Positions 28,783-41,500 of a stretch of DNA of 64,000 bases are shown here, one piece after another; within the stretch, counting starts at the first letter, position 1; each line of letters starts with the position of its first letter. This stretch comes from Bursaphelenchus xylophilus. Its lineage: Eukaryota > Nematoda > Chromadorea > Rhabditida > Aphelenchoididae. The notes under the pieces were generated by a model. That model was given only the letters and a program-made list of their open reading frames with translations. It was not told where the DNA came from and did not search any database. Both the position numbers and the translations under genes were made by a program. The stretch is from contig CAJFCV020000003.1 of the NCBI GenBank assembly GCA_904066235.2, positions 8,184,001 through 8,248,000 of the forward strand, written 5' to 3'.

Positions 28783-29202
28783 ATGTCGCGAGAGTCAAAA
28801 TGGGGCAACTACTACGACAAGGAGAGCAAACACCCGTTCATATTGAAGATGATTGATACCGCCAATCAGATGATACCGACCTTCAATGAAATGTTCGACC
28901 AGGTAAGGCAATTACACTTGAAATATAATCTTTCAATTTAGGAAAGCTTCTACGTCTTCGCGTTTTTCTTTGTAATAGCGTCATTTGGTATATCATTTAT
29001 CCTGGCAAAGGTGTGTAAAATACAAATAAGGGAGTACGATCTGTTCCCGGAAGAGAAAATAAATCTTCGAAGAAAAGATAAAGTAGAATGGAAGCCTGTG
29101 AACATCTTTAAAACCCCATGGCAGCACTGGACTGACATCAAAAACCTTGCCAAGCAACAGAACAATTATCAAAACAAAGCTCAAACTGACAAATCTCAAT
29201 AA
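28783..29202 (+). CDS. Small single-pass membrane protein, unrecognised
   Basis: Exons 28783-28902 and 28942-29202 are separated by a 39-base intron and encode 126 residues. The N-terminal ~40 residues are hydrophilic. A membrane segment lies at about 43-63 (FYVFAFFFVIASFGISFILA). It is followed by a Lys/Glu-rich tail with two Trp-containing motifs (VEWKPVNIFKTPWQHW) and a Gln/Asn/Lys-rich end. No family recognised. The gene converges on MED18, whose stop is 127 bases away on the other strand. The hAT element ends about 110 bases upstream of the start codon, so its right end lies in the leader or promoter. Confidence 0.65.
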
Positions 29203-29328
29203 CTTTTAAATTTCCTATTCGTAAAGGATGCCTTAATAAACTTGAAATTCCTTCATTTTTGCCAATAAATTAATCACGGATTGCCAAGGTCAGGAAGAAA
29301 AGGTAAGAAAAAACGCCGCAGTCTACCA

Positions 29329-30139
29329 TCAGTAATCAGACTTTTCCAGTTTGCAAAGTCTAAACATCAAATTTCAAAAGAAACTCATATTATACTCACG
29401 GTTCTAGCTGGTCGGCAAAATCTCGTAATTGCTTGGCCGCCGGCATGTAATCCGCTTGCTCCGGTAGCACAGTAGAAGCCTCAACAAACAACGATTCTTC
29501 CGCAAACCGAGTTCTGCTTTCCTGATCGTATCTGCCGGTCTTTGTCGTGTATGTTATCCTCGCAACCACGATCTGAAAAGCAATCCAAATAAAGAACTTT
29601 GATTGAAAAGTAAGAAAAAGCTACACAGTAAATCCTACTCGAATATTTCCCCATGTGTATATCACACCATCTGTGAGGTATTCGTAGTCCATACGAAGAC
29701 CTAGCGCCTTCAGGAACTCCATCATGTTGGTAGAATTTATACACGAATCTATGCATTTTCTGACGATCACGGGACATTTCGGGTCGGGTTCCTGGCTACC
29801 AATGTACTTGCAATGCCAAGAAAAGACATCACCATACATCCTTCTCCTCATTCGAACTTGCACTGGAGCCTCTCCCGCTTCTAAAGGCAAAATTTATAAA
29901 ATCCTCGCTTGATGAGCAAGTATAAGTTAAAGATACCTACTCAAAGTGAAGACCATCTCATGCTCAGAAAATTTCTGTCTCTCTGGATCACAAAGACCAT
30001 TCAGACGTTGAAGGAGATGCTCCTTGAAGGCCTCTTTGATGGAACCATATAAAACCAATTCTTGATTTTTATACTGCCCATAACCAGAGGGTAAACCAGT
30101 CATAGTAGACGGCAACTGATCCTTGCTAGTGGTCGCCAT
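29329..30139 (-). CDS. mdt-18: Mediator complex subunit 18
   Basis: Minus-strand exons 30139-29941, 29880-29639, 29572-29400 and 29359-29329 join to 214 residues, close to the 208 of human MED18. Conserved blocks appear in order: LVLYGSIKEAF, LLQRLNGLCDPE with HEMVFTLKA, FSWHCKYIG, FLKALGLRMDYEYL, and a C-terminal LRDFADQLEPLCKLEKSDY. Family knowledge: MED18 sits in the Mediator head module with MED20 and MED17 and contacts RNA polymerase II. A TTG-initiated extension upstream is possible, but the ATG at 30139 matches the family length. Confidence 0.9.
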
Positions 30140-30333
30140 TGCTGAAGACTGATCCGTGAGATCCACAAAAATTTTTGGGAGAAAATATTTTTTGACAGCA
30201 AATTTTTGCAAGTTTGATGGTATAAAATGTCGTTTTGCTGCGCGAAAATTTACAAACCTCTGGGCGCGGGCTGCAGAAAATTTATTTTCCCAAAAACGTT
30301 GTGGAAATTCGAGGTTTGGTTATAGTGGATGGA

Positions 30334-31221
30334 ATGAGTAGATTAAATCTGCTCAGGCTTCAGCGCCTCAATTTTAATTCCGTCAGATTCTGGAGTCCAA
30401 GTTATCACGATAAAACTGTTCCGGTCACATTTGAAAGTGAGTTATTGGAAGGGTAACATAATTTTCACGTTTAGATGTGGTCTTTCCGCCGAATGGTGAA
30501 ATGAAGTTGCCGGTGATGCCTACCGAGCCTAAGTATGATCCAGAATTAGGAGAGGAAAAGTATAAAACGACCAAAAGGTTGATCGAAGCTCGGGGAGTTG
30601 AGCCCATTCACACTACCCTGATTCATAAACAATATGGGTTGGCAGCCGTTCAGGGAGGTTTTCTAAGGCCGACGGATTTCAAATTCTTGCAGGTATGGTT
30701 CTTATACTTGTTTCTTATTTGATTTTTAGACACGAATCAACAAAAATCTTCAAAAAAATCAATTTGCTATCTGGAGAGTGCCTCCTCCATGGTTACCAAG
30801 GACAAGGAAGCCGCAGGGTACAAAGCTGGGTGGTGGCAAAGGTCAGCTTCATCATTATGTGACTCCTGTGAGGGCTGAGAGAATTATTGTCGAATTGGGA
30901 GGGCATATTACGGAGATTGAGGTGAGTATTTTGGCTCAATATCAGATGTATTACCTATTAAAAAGTTTGTTGAAGTTTTGCTTTGATGTTGATCAATGTT
31001 TTTAGGCAATGGCTTACGTGACTTACATGACCGATTTTTTGCCTTTCCCGGTTCGATTTGTTTCCGAGGAGATGCTGGCGGCAGAAAGACAATATGAGGA
31101 AGATGTGAAGAAGTACAACAAGAATCCTTTCAATTGGGAGAAGCTGATAAAATGGAATATGCAAAACTGTACCAGCTTCTTGAACCAATATGATATCATT
31201 TGGAAGGGAAAGTACAAATGA
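30334..31221 (+). CDS. mrpl-16: Mitochondrial large-subunit ribosomal protein L16 (uL16m)
   Basis: Exons 30334-30436, 30475-30692, 30730-30921 and 31006-31221 encode 242 residues; two introns are only 37-38 bases. The N-terminus is basic and hydrophobic ([20 protein letters not shown]), as expected for a mitochondrial targeting peptide. The core has the L16 signature: [30 protein letters not shown] and [11 protein letters not shown]. The C-terminus ends in [10 protein letters not shown], as in animal L16m. Role: it binds near the peptidyl-transferase centre and the tRNA acceptor arm in the mitoribosome. It is the first gene of a compact same-strand run with PGAP2 and LYAR, and starts under 200 bases from the divergent MED18 start. 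Confidence 0.9.
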
Positions 31222-31365
31222 TTTTGTTATTGCGATTAGGCTTTTATTGTTTTTTGTTCATAAATTTGTTTTTTATTGACAATTTAGTCTGCAGTTACTG
31301 GTTATGCGTCCAGACATTATCTAAAATTTTTAGATTCCTTTTTAACTTATTTTAGGCCGTTGGGC

Positions 31366-32330
31366 ATGGCCACGGAGGATGAGTTGATCCGGATTCCCTT
31401 CAAAAAAGTTGTATATTACATCAGTGGTCTCCCTTTTCTTGGACTTGCTTTTTGTGTAATATACAGCTTTCTTTTTCACTTTGAAGATGCCAATGCTACG
31501 CATTGTGGTGTCCCCAATTGGTTGCCTTCCATATCAGCGGCTGTGGCCAAGTTGGAGCCCGAGAGATACGTTTGGAGAATAGCTATTGGGCTGCACAGTG
31601 CGCCTAGAATTGTGCTGGCAGTCGCGTTTCGGTAAGTAATTTGTGGTCCATGTTTTTGTTTGTTAACTTTAAGGTTTAATGAGATTATTTGCAGTAATTT
31701 CCTAGTCATTTCTCCTCTTCGTTCATTAAATACAACATTCCTCAATGTCATGGCGAATATTGGATGTTTCTTCCATATAGCCGAGATTACATTCCTAATG
31801 ATGCTGTCAGCCATATCTTCTGGTGATAATTACGGTGAGTTTTGAGTGATTTTACATAATTTTTTATTGCTTTAGCCCTGCACAAATTATCGTTTATCGG
31901 GTTTTTGATATGTGGCTTTATTTACATGCTGATGAGTATATTTTTGTTCGATTACTCGGGAAGACGAAGGACAGTGTCTGTGGTAAGTGTTTTTTTTTTG
32001 ATTTCTGTTTGAATTTTAGGTACCAAAATCATGGTGTATATATTATACATGATATTTTAGGGTGAGAAATCATATCAATACAAAGTGTTCTGCTGTGGAG
32101 CAGCCTTCATCAGTCTGTTCTTCGCTCTCTACTTTTTCTACAGACACAACACTTACTGTGAGCCAGGTATCTACACCTTCTTTGCCTTATCCGAATATGG
32201 AGTGGTCATCTTTAATATCCTCTTCCATTCCACTTTATATTACGACTTTTATGATCGCAACTTCTCTATAATTTCTGGTGGATTCTCGGCCAGCTCATAT
32301 CAAATGCTTCCAATGCATCGGGACGACTAA
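31366..32330 (+). CDS. PGAP2-like GPI-anchor remodelling protein
   Basis: Exons 31366-31631, 31695-31834, 31876-31982 and 32061-32330 encode 260 residues with six or so hydrophobic segments (FRAG1/DRAM/Sfk1 family). Matches to PGAP2: RIPFKKVVYYISGLPFL, HFEDANATHCGVPNWLPS, YVWRIAIGLHSAPR, FRHN-like FYRHNTYCEPGIYTFFALSE. Family knowledge: PGAP2 acts in the Golgi in fatty-acid remodelling of GPI-anchored proteins. The start ATG follows a TTTTAG acceptor (31351-31355) by 10 bases, and the gene begins 144 bases after the L16 stop, a spacing typical of downstream genes in nematode operons. Confidence 0.88.
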
Positions 32331-32598
32331 ATTTAAACTCTTTTGGTACATTTTTAACTAATTTATTGAGTGTAGACTGTGACAATGCTGACAACAACGG
32401 GTGATTAGGCTTTAGCACGCTGGATTATGCATATCGGTTGTATTTTTTAACTAATAATTTATTTATTTTGTAAATAAACTTGGATTTTTATGATTTTTCG
32501 TAAATAATTTAGCTGTTTTGGACAGTTTTATACCTGAAGCTTTGATATTTTTTTTAGAAAATAATGTTTTGATTTGGTATTAGTGTTGTATTTTTTAG

Positions 32599-34290
32599 AT
32601 GGTTGTGTTCACCTGTGACCGTTGCAACGAACCGCTAAAGAAGCCGAAAGTCAAGTTTCACAGCTGCCGGAGCACTACTTTCACTTGTGTTGACTGCTTC
32701 GTAACCTTCGACTGGAACACCTACGATGCGCATAACAAATGCATCACCGAAGGACAGAGGTATGGAGGAGCTGGATTTGTTCAAGAGTCATATAAAGTAA
32801 GACTTTATATGAAATATTATTCTCGGTGTTTAGGGAGAGAAGAAGCAAGAGAAATGGTCTCAGCAAGTCTCGGAAGCCATCAACTTTACCAACGGAATGG
32901 TAAAGAACTTTTTGATCAAGATGAGTGGCATGGAAAATGTTCCCAGAAAGAGGAAACCCTTCATTAATTTCTGCAAAAACGCGCTCAGAGTCCAAAGTGA
33001 TTCTGTCGCGGAGCAAATCTGGGATCAGTTGCAGGTATGACTCGGTGAATTTAGAAGGTTTTTTGAGAAATTTTTTGTTTGAAACTAAAATTATATTTTT
33101 AGGCAGCTGTACGAAGAATGGAAGAGAAAGACAAGGAAGAGCAGGGGAAGAATGAGAAAAATGGAGAAGTAAAAGGAGAAAATGGAGAGAAGAATGGAGA
33201 AAATAATGGGAATAATGAAAAAAAGGAGGAAGAAATTGAAGAAGAACAAAATGTAGAAGTGAAGGGGAAGGAAACGAGAGAAAATGAAGAAGAAAGTAAA
33301 GTTGAAGGTGAAGAAGAACCTAAGCGCAAGAAGAAAAAGAGAAGAAATCAGGAGGAAGTTGAAGAAGAGACAGTGGAAGAAGTGAAAGAAAAGAAAAAGA
33401 AGAAAAAAAGAGACGTGGAAGAAGATGGAGATGCCCCAGAAATTGTTCAAGAAGAACCGCAAGAAGAAGTGAAGGAAAAGAAGAAGAAAAAGAAGCGGAA
33501 ACAACAAGAAGAAGAGGTTGAAGAGCGAGTAGAAGTAGAAGTGTCCGAGAAAAAGAAGAAAAAGAAAAGGAAACATCAAGAAGAGGAAAACGTGAAAGAA
33601 GAAGTTGAAGAAATAGTGGAGAAGAAGAAGAAAAAGAAACGAAAACAGCAAGACGAAGAGGATATGATTGAAGAAGTAGAAGAAGAAGTGGTCGAAAAGA
33701 AGAAAAAGAAGAAGAAAAGACAGCAAGAAGAGAATCAGAATGGTGACCAAGGGCAGATTGTAGAGACAACGTTAGTTTATTTGAGAAATTAGAAGATTGA
33801 CACTAATTTAGGGATTGAAAAGTAGCCTAATAAAATTTTTAGCCTAAATTTATATTGTTTTTTTAATTCCCAGAATTTTTGGTTGATTTTTCAGATTTTA
33901 AGAAGGCTTTGCAAAATTTTTTTGAGCAATTCTCGACTTGGCACTGCACAATAAAAATAAATTTTGTATAAAGTTTTTTTTTTCAGAACGTACAACGCTT
34001 TCCACTACGATTACTCTCAAAACGAACAAAATTCTGAAGAAAAGCCTCGAGAAAAGGACCTGGTCAAAGGATGGTCCACTCGAATTGCCGCCATTACCAA
34101 CTCGGACTCCAAAAGAAACAAATTCGAGAAACTTTTGGGAATGCACAAGAATGGGGAGCACAGAGTAGAGGTGGACAAAGAAGAAGTGAAACGATTGAAG
34201 GATGATTATAAAGAGATGAAGCACAATATGGGGAAACAATTCGATCGAGGTCAGAAATTCACCCACAAGACCAAAGGCAAAGGACTCTAG
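32599..34290 (+). CDS. LYAR-type zinc-finger nucleolar protein
   Basis: Exons 32599-32796, 32834-33034, 33103-33770 and 33987-34290 encode 456 residues. The ATG directly follows TTTTTTAG (acceptor ends at 32598). Residues 1-66 hold the paired LYAR zinc fingers (FTCDRCNEPL, HSCRSTTFTCVDC, HNKCITEGQRYGG). Exon 2 matches the following helical part (NVPRKRKPFINFCKNALRV). Exon 3 is an extended Lys/Glu region with six repeats of about 26 residues, each with a run of basic residues followed by acidic ones. The C-terminus (KRNKFEKLLGMHKNG, then basic) resembles the small-acidic-protein (SMAP) motif of nucleolar proteins such as KNOP1 rather than the usual LYAR end. Expected role: nucleolar, pre-rRNA processing. 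Confidence 0.82.
33300..33730 (+). repeat. Coding minisatellite of KKKKKK/E-rich units in the LYAR gene
   Basis: The exon carries repeated blocks of AAGAAGAAAAAGAAG-type sequence separated by GAA/GTG-rich spacers. They encode about six copies of a basic run (KKKKKKR or KKKKKRK) plus an acidic spacer such as EEVEE or VEEEVV. The strand bias makes the antisense strand look like long open frames of Phe/Leu/Ser. Confidence 0.8.
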
Positions 34291-37200
34291 ATCTGAATGA
34301 AATAGGATCTTCGCCTATTACAAGGTCATCTTATTGTTATACTTGTTAAGTTTTGTTGTTTTTTCATTCTTTGTGGCTTAATAAATAATTTTTTTGAACG
34401 AGAGTATAGGTTGGATCTGATTTTTGATCAATTTTTGAGATGTTAAATTTTGTTTATCCGTGACTGTACAAGATTTTTACCATAGATTAGTTAACATTTC
34501 CTCGAACATTACACCTTATCCCCGTCCTGACAGTTATCGAAAAACGTTTCGTCCCGGCCTGAGGTATGTTATAATGGACTTGTCCGGACCCCTGGGGAGA
34601 GTTTCCTTATCTCATCCATGTCCGTCAAATGTTCGAAGCGGCCGTTTCGCAGCCCCTCCATTCCACTTAACACGACTATTATCCCATAAATCCCGGGACG
34701 CTATGACTAATTAGGCGGGGAGCCGATCACCTGGACCACAACTTGTTGAATTAGGCGACCTAATTGGGGAGGACACTTCTTTTGGAGGAGGGAAACGAGG
34801 GAAAACTTGACCGCGTTTGGGATTTAATGGAGTAGTTTGGGTTGTATATTACAGTGCGTAGCTCTATAAGTCTATAACAGTAGAAAATGATCAGAAATTT
34901 GGACTAGGTATATTACATTTATTAGACAATATTCACCCAAGAGCGCAATATAATTATGCCCCTTAAAATGACAATGGTTGCGTCTAGATACTTTTGAAAA
35001 ATCATAAAGGCAATTTCTAATACCATTTCCAGTTACACCCCTCAGACAATTTTCCTGAAAATTGAATTTGACCGGTTTAAGCGGCCGAAAAATTTGCTTG
35101 AACCTAGGAGAAGAGGCGGACTCAAGTTTTGGCTTAGGAGCTCTTTCTTTGGATTGATTTGCATTTGTCTCATGCTTTCTGCAATTAGAATCCATTCATG
35201 TTTTGACCCGGATTTATTTCGGATTGTGGAGTCAAAAACAGATTTGGGTATATTTTTAGTTGGGACAATGTAGATCTTATTCTTGTTCGCGGCTTTAAGT
35301 AGATTGATTTTTCTATGACTAAACGAAGCTTAGGACAGTTTTCAACACTTTGTAAACTTTGATAACCTTATTTTCGATTTGGGCTTTTAATGTCATAGAT
35401 AATATAATCAGCGATTTTTAGATGGATCCAAAGCCCAAGGTTAATTTGCCAACAACTTCACATCAGGTTGGCTCTCCAGCCACGCCTTGCTCGGCGAAAA
35501 CAGGTTGGTTGAGTTTATTCTTGCACCAATCTTGAAATTTGAAAATTTCCAAAAAGCTACACAGTGCAAAATCTTTGATTTTGAATATTTTTCGATTACT
35601 AGTCGAAGTGGATAATATTTTGATACCTAATAAAAAAGAATGCTGTAAACCCCCACGGCACGACAACCCGAAACGGAGAAAAAAGTTTCCCGACCACTTT
35701 TGAGATTCGTCCAAACGAAATGTCACAGTTGAAAAAACAATCTTTCCCGGCGAAAAATCCCACGAAAGGTTTCCTGTGACATTTTGTTTGATTTCAATGG
35801 ATACACGAAGTCGGCGAATCGTCTAAAGGAGCGAGGAAACAAGTCGAGTTGCCGTGCACAGCCTTTTCCCATCCGCATATGTTATGATTTCCGCCCATCG
35901 AATATTATCCTTGGGAATCCGGATGATTTACCGCATTTTAATGCCAGCGGCTTGTGTATTTCGTCTTCTGATGGGAGATTAATCGTGGTATCGAGGGCGG
36001 GTGAAGCGTCGAAAATGCGGGGAATGAATTCAAAACAGTTCCGCGGCCACACTTGAGCGGCCCAAAAAAACGGGCGCTCTTCAAACATTTTGGTCAAACT
36101 TTCCGCCGAAATTAGAATTCCGTTCGAATTCCCAAACACCCCGGACCTCATCCGATAATAGGTCCGGTTTAATTCGGTGCCAAATCGAGCGGCCGAAACC
36201 CGAGTCTGCGCCGGTTTTTTGAAAAGCGAAAGACGAACCGCCCAAGGCACTTTTTGTGGGGGTGAACTCGGCAGAAGAAGAAGACGACGGGGATTCGAGT
36301 GTCATCTGAAGAGGCTTCGGGGCGTCAACGATGTTTCAGTCGAGATCCAAAAAAGGTAAATCTTATTTAATAAAAACGGGATTGGCCTGAGGGGATTCGT
36401 GTCTTCTTGTTTTTTACTTGGCGTCCGCAAAGAGAATGGAACGTAATTTTCGCAACTTCCGCACTCGCAAAATGCGAGCTCGCTTCTCCACCAAGCATTG
36501 TTTCGGTAAGAAAAGTTAGCGTTGTGAGTCATCAAGGAATGTACCCAGATTTTTAGGATCTTTCTAGCAATTAGAAGAGCTCAAGATGGCTTTTTCTATC
36601 CTTCGCAAATACGGTAGAAATCTTCTTAAATTTCAAAAAATAGGATAAAATTTGAGATTTGGGATTATGAACTTCATGTAATTTTAATAAGAAAATTAAA
36701 ACTTTTTTGTATTTTTTGAGCAAAATTTTCAAACGTACACCTACTAAGCTTAGATTTTACTTTCTTTGATACTTTTGGTAAAGGGATCCCGAGTTGATCT
36801 CTAATTGACCCCAAAAGAAGATGACTTTGGCAGGCACTTTCTCCCGCAAAAAGCGAATTCTTCCTTCCGCTCGCAACATGAAGGCCTAAACATAGATTAA
36901 GACGGGTAAACATTGGGCTCGCATAAACGCGGCCGTTCTTTTAACGGTGTTCCAAGATGTACACTTTTATAAATTTACCTTTGGCTGCTTTTTTCGAATC
37001 TGGTTGTAAGAATCCACTATCGCAGATATATTATATAAATAAAACTTGTAAAGTTCAAAATATACTTTAATTTCTGATTGGTTTAGGCGTAAAAGTCTTT
37101 GATTTTTGCCTGGATTTTACCGTTTCGTTGTATTGTAAAATATGTACGACACAACCTCCTGCGCGAGATTTTTTTTAATGACATGAAAGTGAGGTTAGAA

Positions 37201-38519
37201 AAACACCAAGTACTATTTCGGATACCGTCTGCTAAAACTTACAAAATCAACAATTAATTATTTATAAACCCATCGACTTCTTCTTTGTTATAGTGTAAAA
37301 AGTAAAGGGCATAGACGCGCAGGGGGTGTGCTGACAATGAGTAGATTTTGAAGGGATTTTAGAACTTTTTTGACGATTAGGAGTTGGATATAATAACCTT
37401 CTTTTTGAAGTTTAAATTTATGCAAATGATGTCTTATTATTAGAAATCTCCTCTGAATTTTAATACACATTTGTTTTGGCCTCTAAATTTAAACTTTCCC
37501 CACTTTCTAAACAATGTTAGTCATTTTTGCTTTTCGACCCAAATTTTCTATCCCAATGGCATTTTTTGACTGTCATAAACAACCTGTTGTCACTCTAAAA
37601 TCTTTATTTTCCCAACCTTCAACTTGGATTTCTCCGAATCCCACGTGGAGACAGAGGCTGTGGATATAATAAAAGAGAACCTTCTCCTTTCCCTCCGCGG
37701 TCTCTGAAGCGTCTTGACTTCTGATACGAGATGCCATGGCCAAGTTGTCGGTCTGCGTGGCTAAATTAGACGGCGAAGAAAGGAATTCGAATTGAATTCT
37801 CTCACTTTCCGCGGGCTTTTTTTTACTTCTTCAGGATTTGCATAAACTTTACTGGAGATTTGAACGAGTTTTTTTGAAGAAGAGGGCTTTATCGCCTCCG
37901 GGAAAAGGCGCAGTTCTTATCAAAATAAATGGACTTGGGCTCGTCCATGGATTTATTTATGGCCTCCAAAACTTGGGCCTTTTTTGGGAGGCGCCGTTTG
38001 TTTTTCTTGCCTCAGGGCACATGCTTGATTGGAACCTATTTAAATGGGGACTAAGGTGTTTTCAAGGGGTCTTTAAGCTATATTCGAGACTTTAGGGCAT
38101 GAAATTTTATGGCAAAAACCTGGGGGCATTCAATTTAGGGCTTAAGCCTTGAGGGCATGAAGTTTCAAATTTTCGATCTAAGTTAATGTATTCAAATAAT
38201 ATTGAATCTAAGATCTAAGAGCATATGATAAACGTAGAAACACCTAAGAGAATCGTGTTTAGGTTTGAACCCTTCGGTGCGTATCCGACCAAAAATCCCT
38301 TAGGGCATGGACCTCCAAAAGTCCCCGAAATCCTTTGGAAGCACAGAATTTGTACTTTCGCTGTTTATTGGGACCTAAATTATGGCCAAGCAGGAATAGT
38401 GTAGCCTCTAAGGAGCTCAGAAAATATTTACAAAAAATTCCAAAAATATTTATTTTTTTTATTTCAATTCCGATTAATTTCTAAATAGTATTTTTTTTAT
38501 TTCAGACTTCAGTTCGATC
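34291..38519. other. Intergenic / 5' region of unc-79
   Basis: About 4.2 kb with no complete gene. GC-rich patches at 34540-34800 and 35640-36520 may be promoter sequence. Short ATG-started segments ending at good donors occur at 36331-36355 and 36436-36505. A 37-codon frame at 35422 follows an ATTTTTAG acceptor but has no recognisable features. Confidence 0.4.
36331..36355 (+). CDS. Candidate alternative first exon of unc-79
   Basis: ATG at 36331 begins MFQSRSKK and the exon ends with one base of a codon before GTAAAT. This phase fits unc-79 exon 2 (40631), giving MFQSRSKKVSAKIRTL. A second ATG exon at 36436-36505 (MERNFRNFRTRKM...) ends in the same phase before GTAAGA. Both would be spliced over more than 4 kb. 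They could equally be chance, since one frame in three fits. Confidence 0.25.
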
Positions 38520-41500
38520 ATGGCCACAACAAGAGCGGCAACGTGTAAGTCAACAACTTTTTCATTCGATATTCTTGCCTAGATCTGTTATTCGAAAAGG
38601 AGAAGTCTCCAGTTTTGGGACTCAAATTTGCATTTAGAAATTTTGCAAAGCGGGGTTTTTTAGTACTCTTTGTGAATGAGAAAAGTTGTTTTGGATCTAC
38701 GATCATAAAACCTGGTTATGGGATTTAGGAAAAAAAGTATGAACAGGCGAATTTTGAAGTAAAAAAGAAAGAAAAAACATTGTAAAATAAATGTAAGCAT
38801 AATTTTAGTGATTTTTCAATTGAAAAACGGGGGTTTTTATAGCGGAAATTCTTTCGAAATTAAATTTCCAGGTCTGAAGTTTTATAAAATGGCTTTATTA
38901 TTTACATGTTCGTTTCTAAATGTTTTATGCAAATTTCTGGAATGTTTTTTGAAGGAAAAAATTATTTAAAAAATTGTTTAGTGTCAAGAAAAGCAGTGAA
39001 ATTTTATAGCAGAGTTTTTGCTCTGGTTCACATAAATAACTTCCTTTTACCCCAAGAAACATTCAATAACCCGGAAATTGAACACAATTTTTAACACAAT
39101 CACAGTATCTCCACGTGAACCCACTCAACCATGCATAATATCGTAACCATCCTCCTGAAAACCCTCGGATAATTTACGAAAACTTTCTTTTCCAGTCCTC
39201 CAAATGTTACCAGAGCCAATCCAAATTTTTTTGTTTATTCGCCTCATAATTACGGCTGAAATATGAAAATTCCGTGGCATTTCCCGCTTTCGGCTCCTTA
39301 GCGTGACATTTGAAGCCTCCAGAAAGGATTTTTGAGCGCATTTTTGTGGCCCAAGATGCGGACAATGAAAGGATGGGAGGGTTTTTGAAAAATACGTTTA
39401 TTTCATTATCGAAGCCAGAAGTAAATTTGAGTTATTTTATTTTCGGGAAGTGAGAAAAAAAAGGTTTTATTCTTAAAGATTCTTTTGCGGTAGCACAGTT
39501 TTTGTTTCGTTTTTTTTGATGACCAAATGTGTCATAAATCATGTCGTTTGGACGTTTCTTATCTTGGAGAGCCGTTTCGATCTTCAAACTTGCTGGGCCA
39601 TGAAATTTTAGGGCTTGAATTATTTATTCGAAAATTTTTTCTTTCGGAAATTTGAGTGGATTTTTTGGAGGTAAAGGTGTTTTACCTGGCTTTTGGAGGT
39701 GTTGGAGACTCTGAATTATGCTTTTGGAATATTTCGATTGGGCATTTCGATGTTGGTTTGGTTAGAGTAAACATTAAAATTAAAAAGTTTTTATGGTGGT
39801 GCCAATTGGCACTTTTTAAAATACAGCTGAAGTATTACTGTAAACTTTCTCTGAGGAAATTATTTTTAGTTTCGGAAGTTTTATGAAAAAAAATAAATTT
39901 TTGTAATTTTTATTGAAAATTATGATTTTTTCAAATATTTTCTCGAAAAAATCGCCGGAAGTTCTCTGCGATGAAATAAAATCACTAATACTGATTAATA
40001 GGCCGTTTTGTTACAAGCAATTTCGATAACATCACTCCATAATCTCCCCATTAGTTTTTATTTTCTCTCCTTTCTTCACCCCAAAAAACAACAGCGTCGG
40101 TTATGAATAATTTCTATGTTGTGGCCATATGTCTTGGCCTTTCGTGTGTTCATGACAGCTTTGTTCATCTACAGCCGCAAACGGAACGAATTCGAATTTT
40201 TAAGCGAAAAAGAAGGGCTTGTTTCCTCCAGAATGTCCCTCTAATTCGTCGGCACCAGAAACCCCACCGCCCCGTGCTTTCTGGCTTGGGGGTCGTGTTT
40301 CGGGCCTGAGGAGATTCCGGCGAGTATTCTGGGACCGGCACTTCATACATTCTCATTCGCTTGTTGTCGGAGTCCCTTTAATTCGGCGGCCCGGTTGATG
40401 ACGGCGGATCAATGGCCTATCTCCTCAAATATTATACATGTAATGCGGGAGGAAAAGGGGGAAAACTTGAGATCTTTAGCATGAGTTTTGCCAAAGAAAT
40501 CACCAAGATTTTTTGGGTAAAAGGTGCAGATTTTTCATAGCTCTTTTTAATTTTTGGGTCCAAATTGGCAGAAAAAGGCAAGGATATCAGTTCTTTCACA
40601 TTTTTCATTAATTGATATACCCGTTTTTAGTCTCGGCCAAGATCCGAACGCTGACGGATTTCCATTCCCGGATATCGGGTAATCAACAGCCTCCATCGAA
40701 TGCCGAAGTCATCACCACTCTGAAGTACTTTACACAGACTCTTATTGGGTGAGATTACCAAAAAAATTTATGTTTTTTGTCGAAAAGTTTAAAATTCTTT
40801 TATTCCTTTCCAGATTTCTCAAAGACATCTCCCCCAAAAATGGTCATTTATTTGTAAAATTCACGGCCGATGCGCAACGCTCCAATTTATATCCGAATCT
40901 GAATTACTCCGGCCTTTTTTACGGCATTGTAAACCTGCTCGATGTGTTCCCCTTGATCCAAACTGGCCAAGCAGCCATTGGCGAGTCCATTCTGGACTGC
41001 CTCAAGGCCTTGTACTTCTTCTTGGACCGGGATACGGTTGATCAACTGCCCATCTTGATTGCCTCCCAATTGGATGTGTTCTCGCATGATCTCCATAAGA
41101 AGATTGTCAGTCTTTTAACCGAGTGTATTCTACCATATACCCTGAGTGATGACTGTTATGGAGCGTTGAGTGTCCCAGTGGTATTAATGCTCGTGTTACA
41201 GCAACATTCCGACCCCTGTGAGTGAAATTTTTTTTGGGATTTTTTTGGAAAAAAGTGACATCATTATCTATTTTTAACTGGATCTTTCTTTTTTCTCACA
41301 ATTTTCAGGTTGAAAGAAACAAAAAATTTTTATTTTTTTCAAATTTTGAGACGGCAAATTGCAATTTTTATGTGAAATGGAAAGTGTAAGATTTTTACAG
41401 AAAGGTCATATTTCTTGGTCAAAGATCAGAGTGATATGGCAAAAAAATCCATTTATTTGTATTTGAAAAATTTTCCCGTTAAAAAAGATGTCATCGTCTT

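Noticed and set aside
33091..33769. Long minus-strand frames of Phe/Leu/Ser
   Set aside because: Antisense of the Lys/Glu-repeat exon of the LYAR gene; composition is a by-product of purine-rich coding sequence.
40103..40309. 68-codon frame with hydrophobic start in the first unc-79 intron
   Set aside because: No upstream signal, no homology recognised, and it can be explained as chance within an intron.
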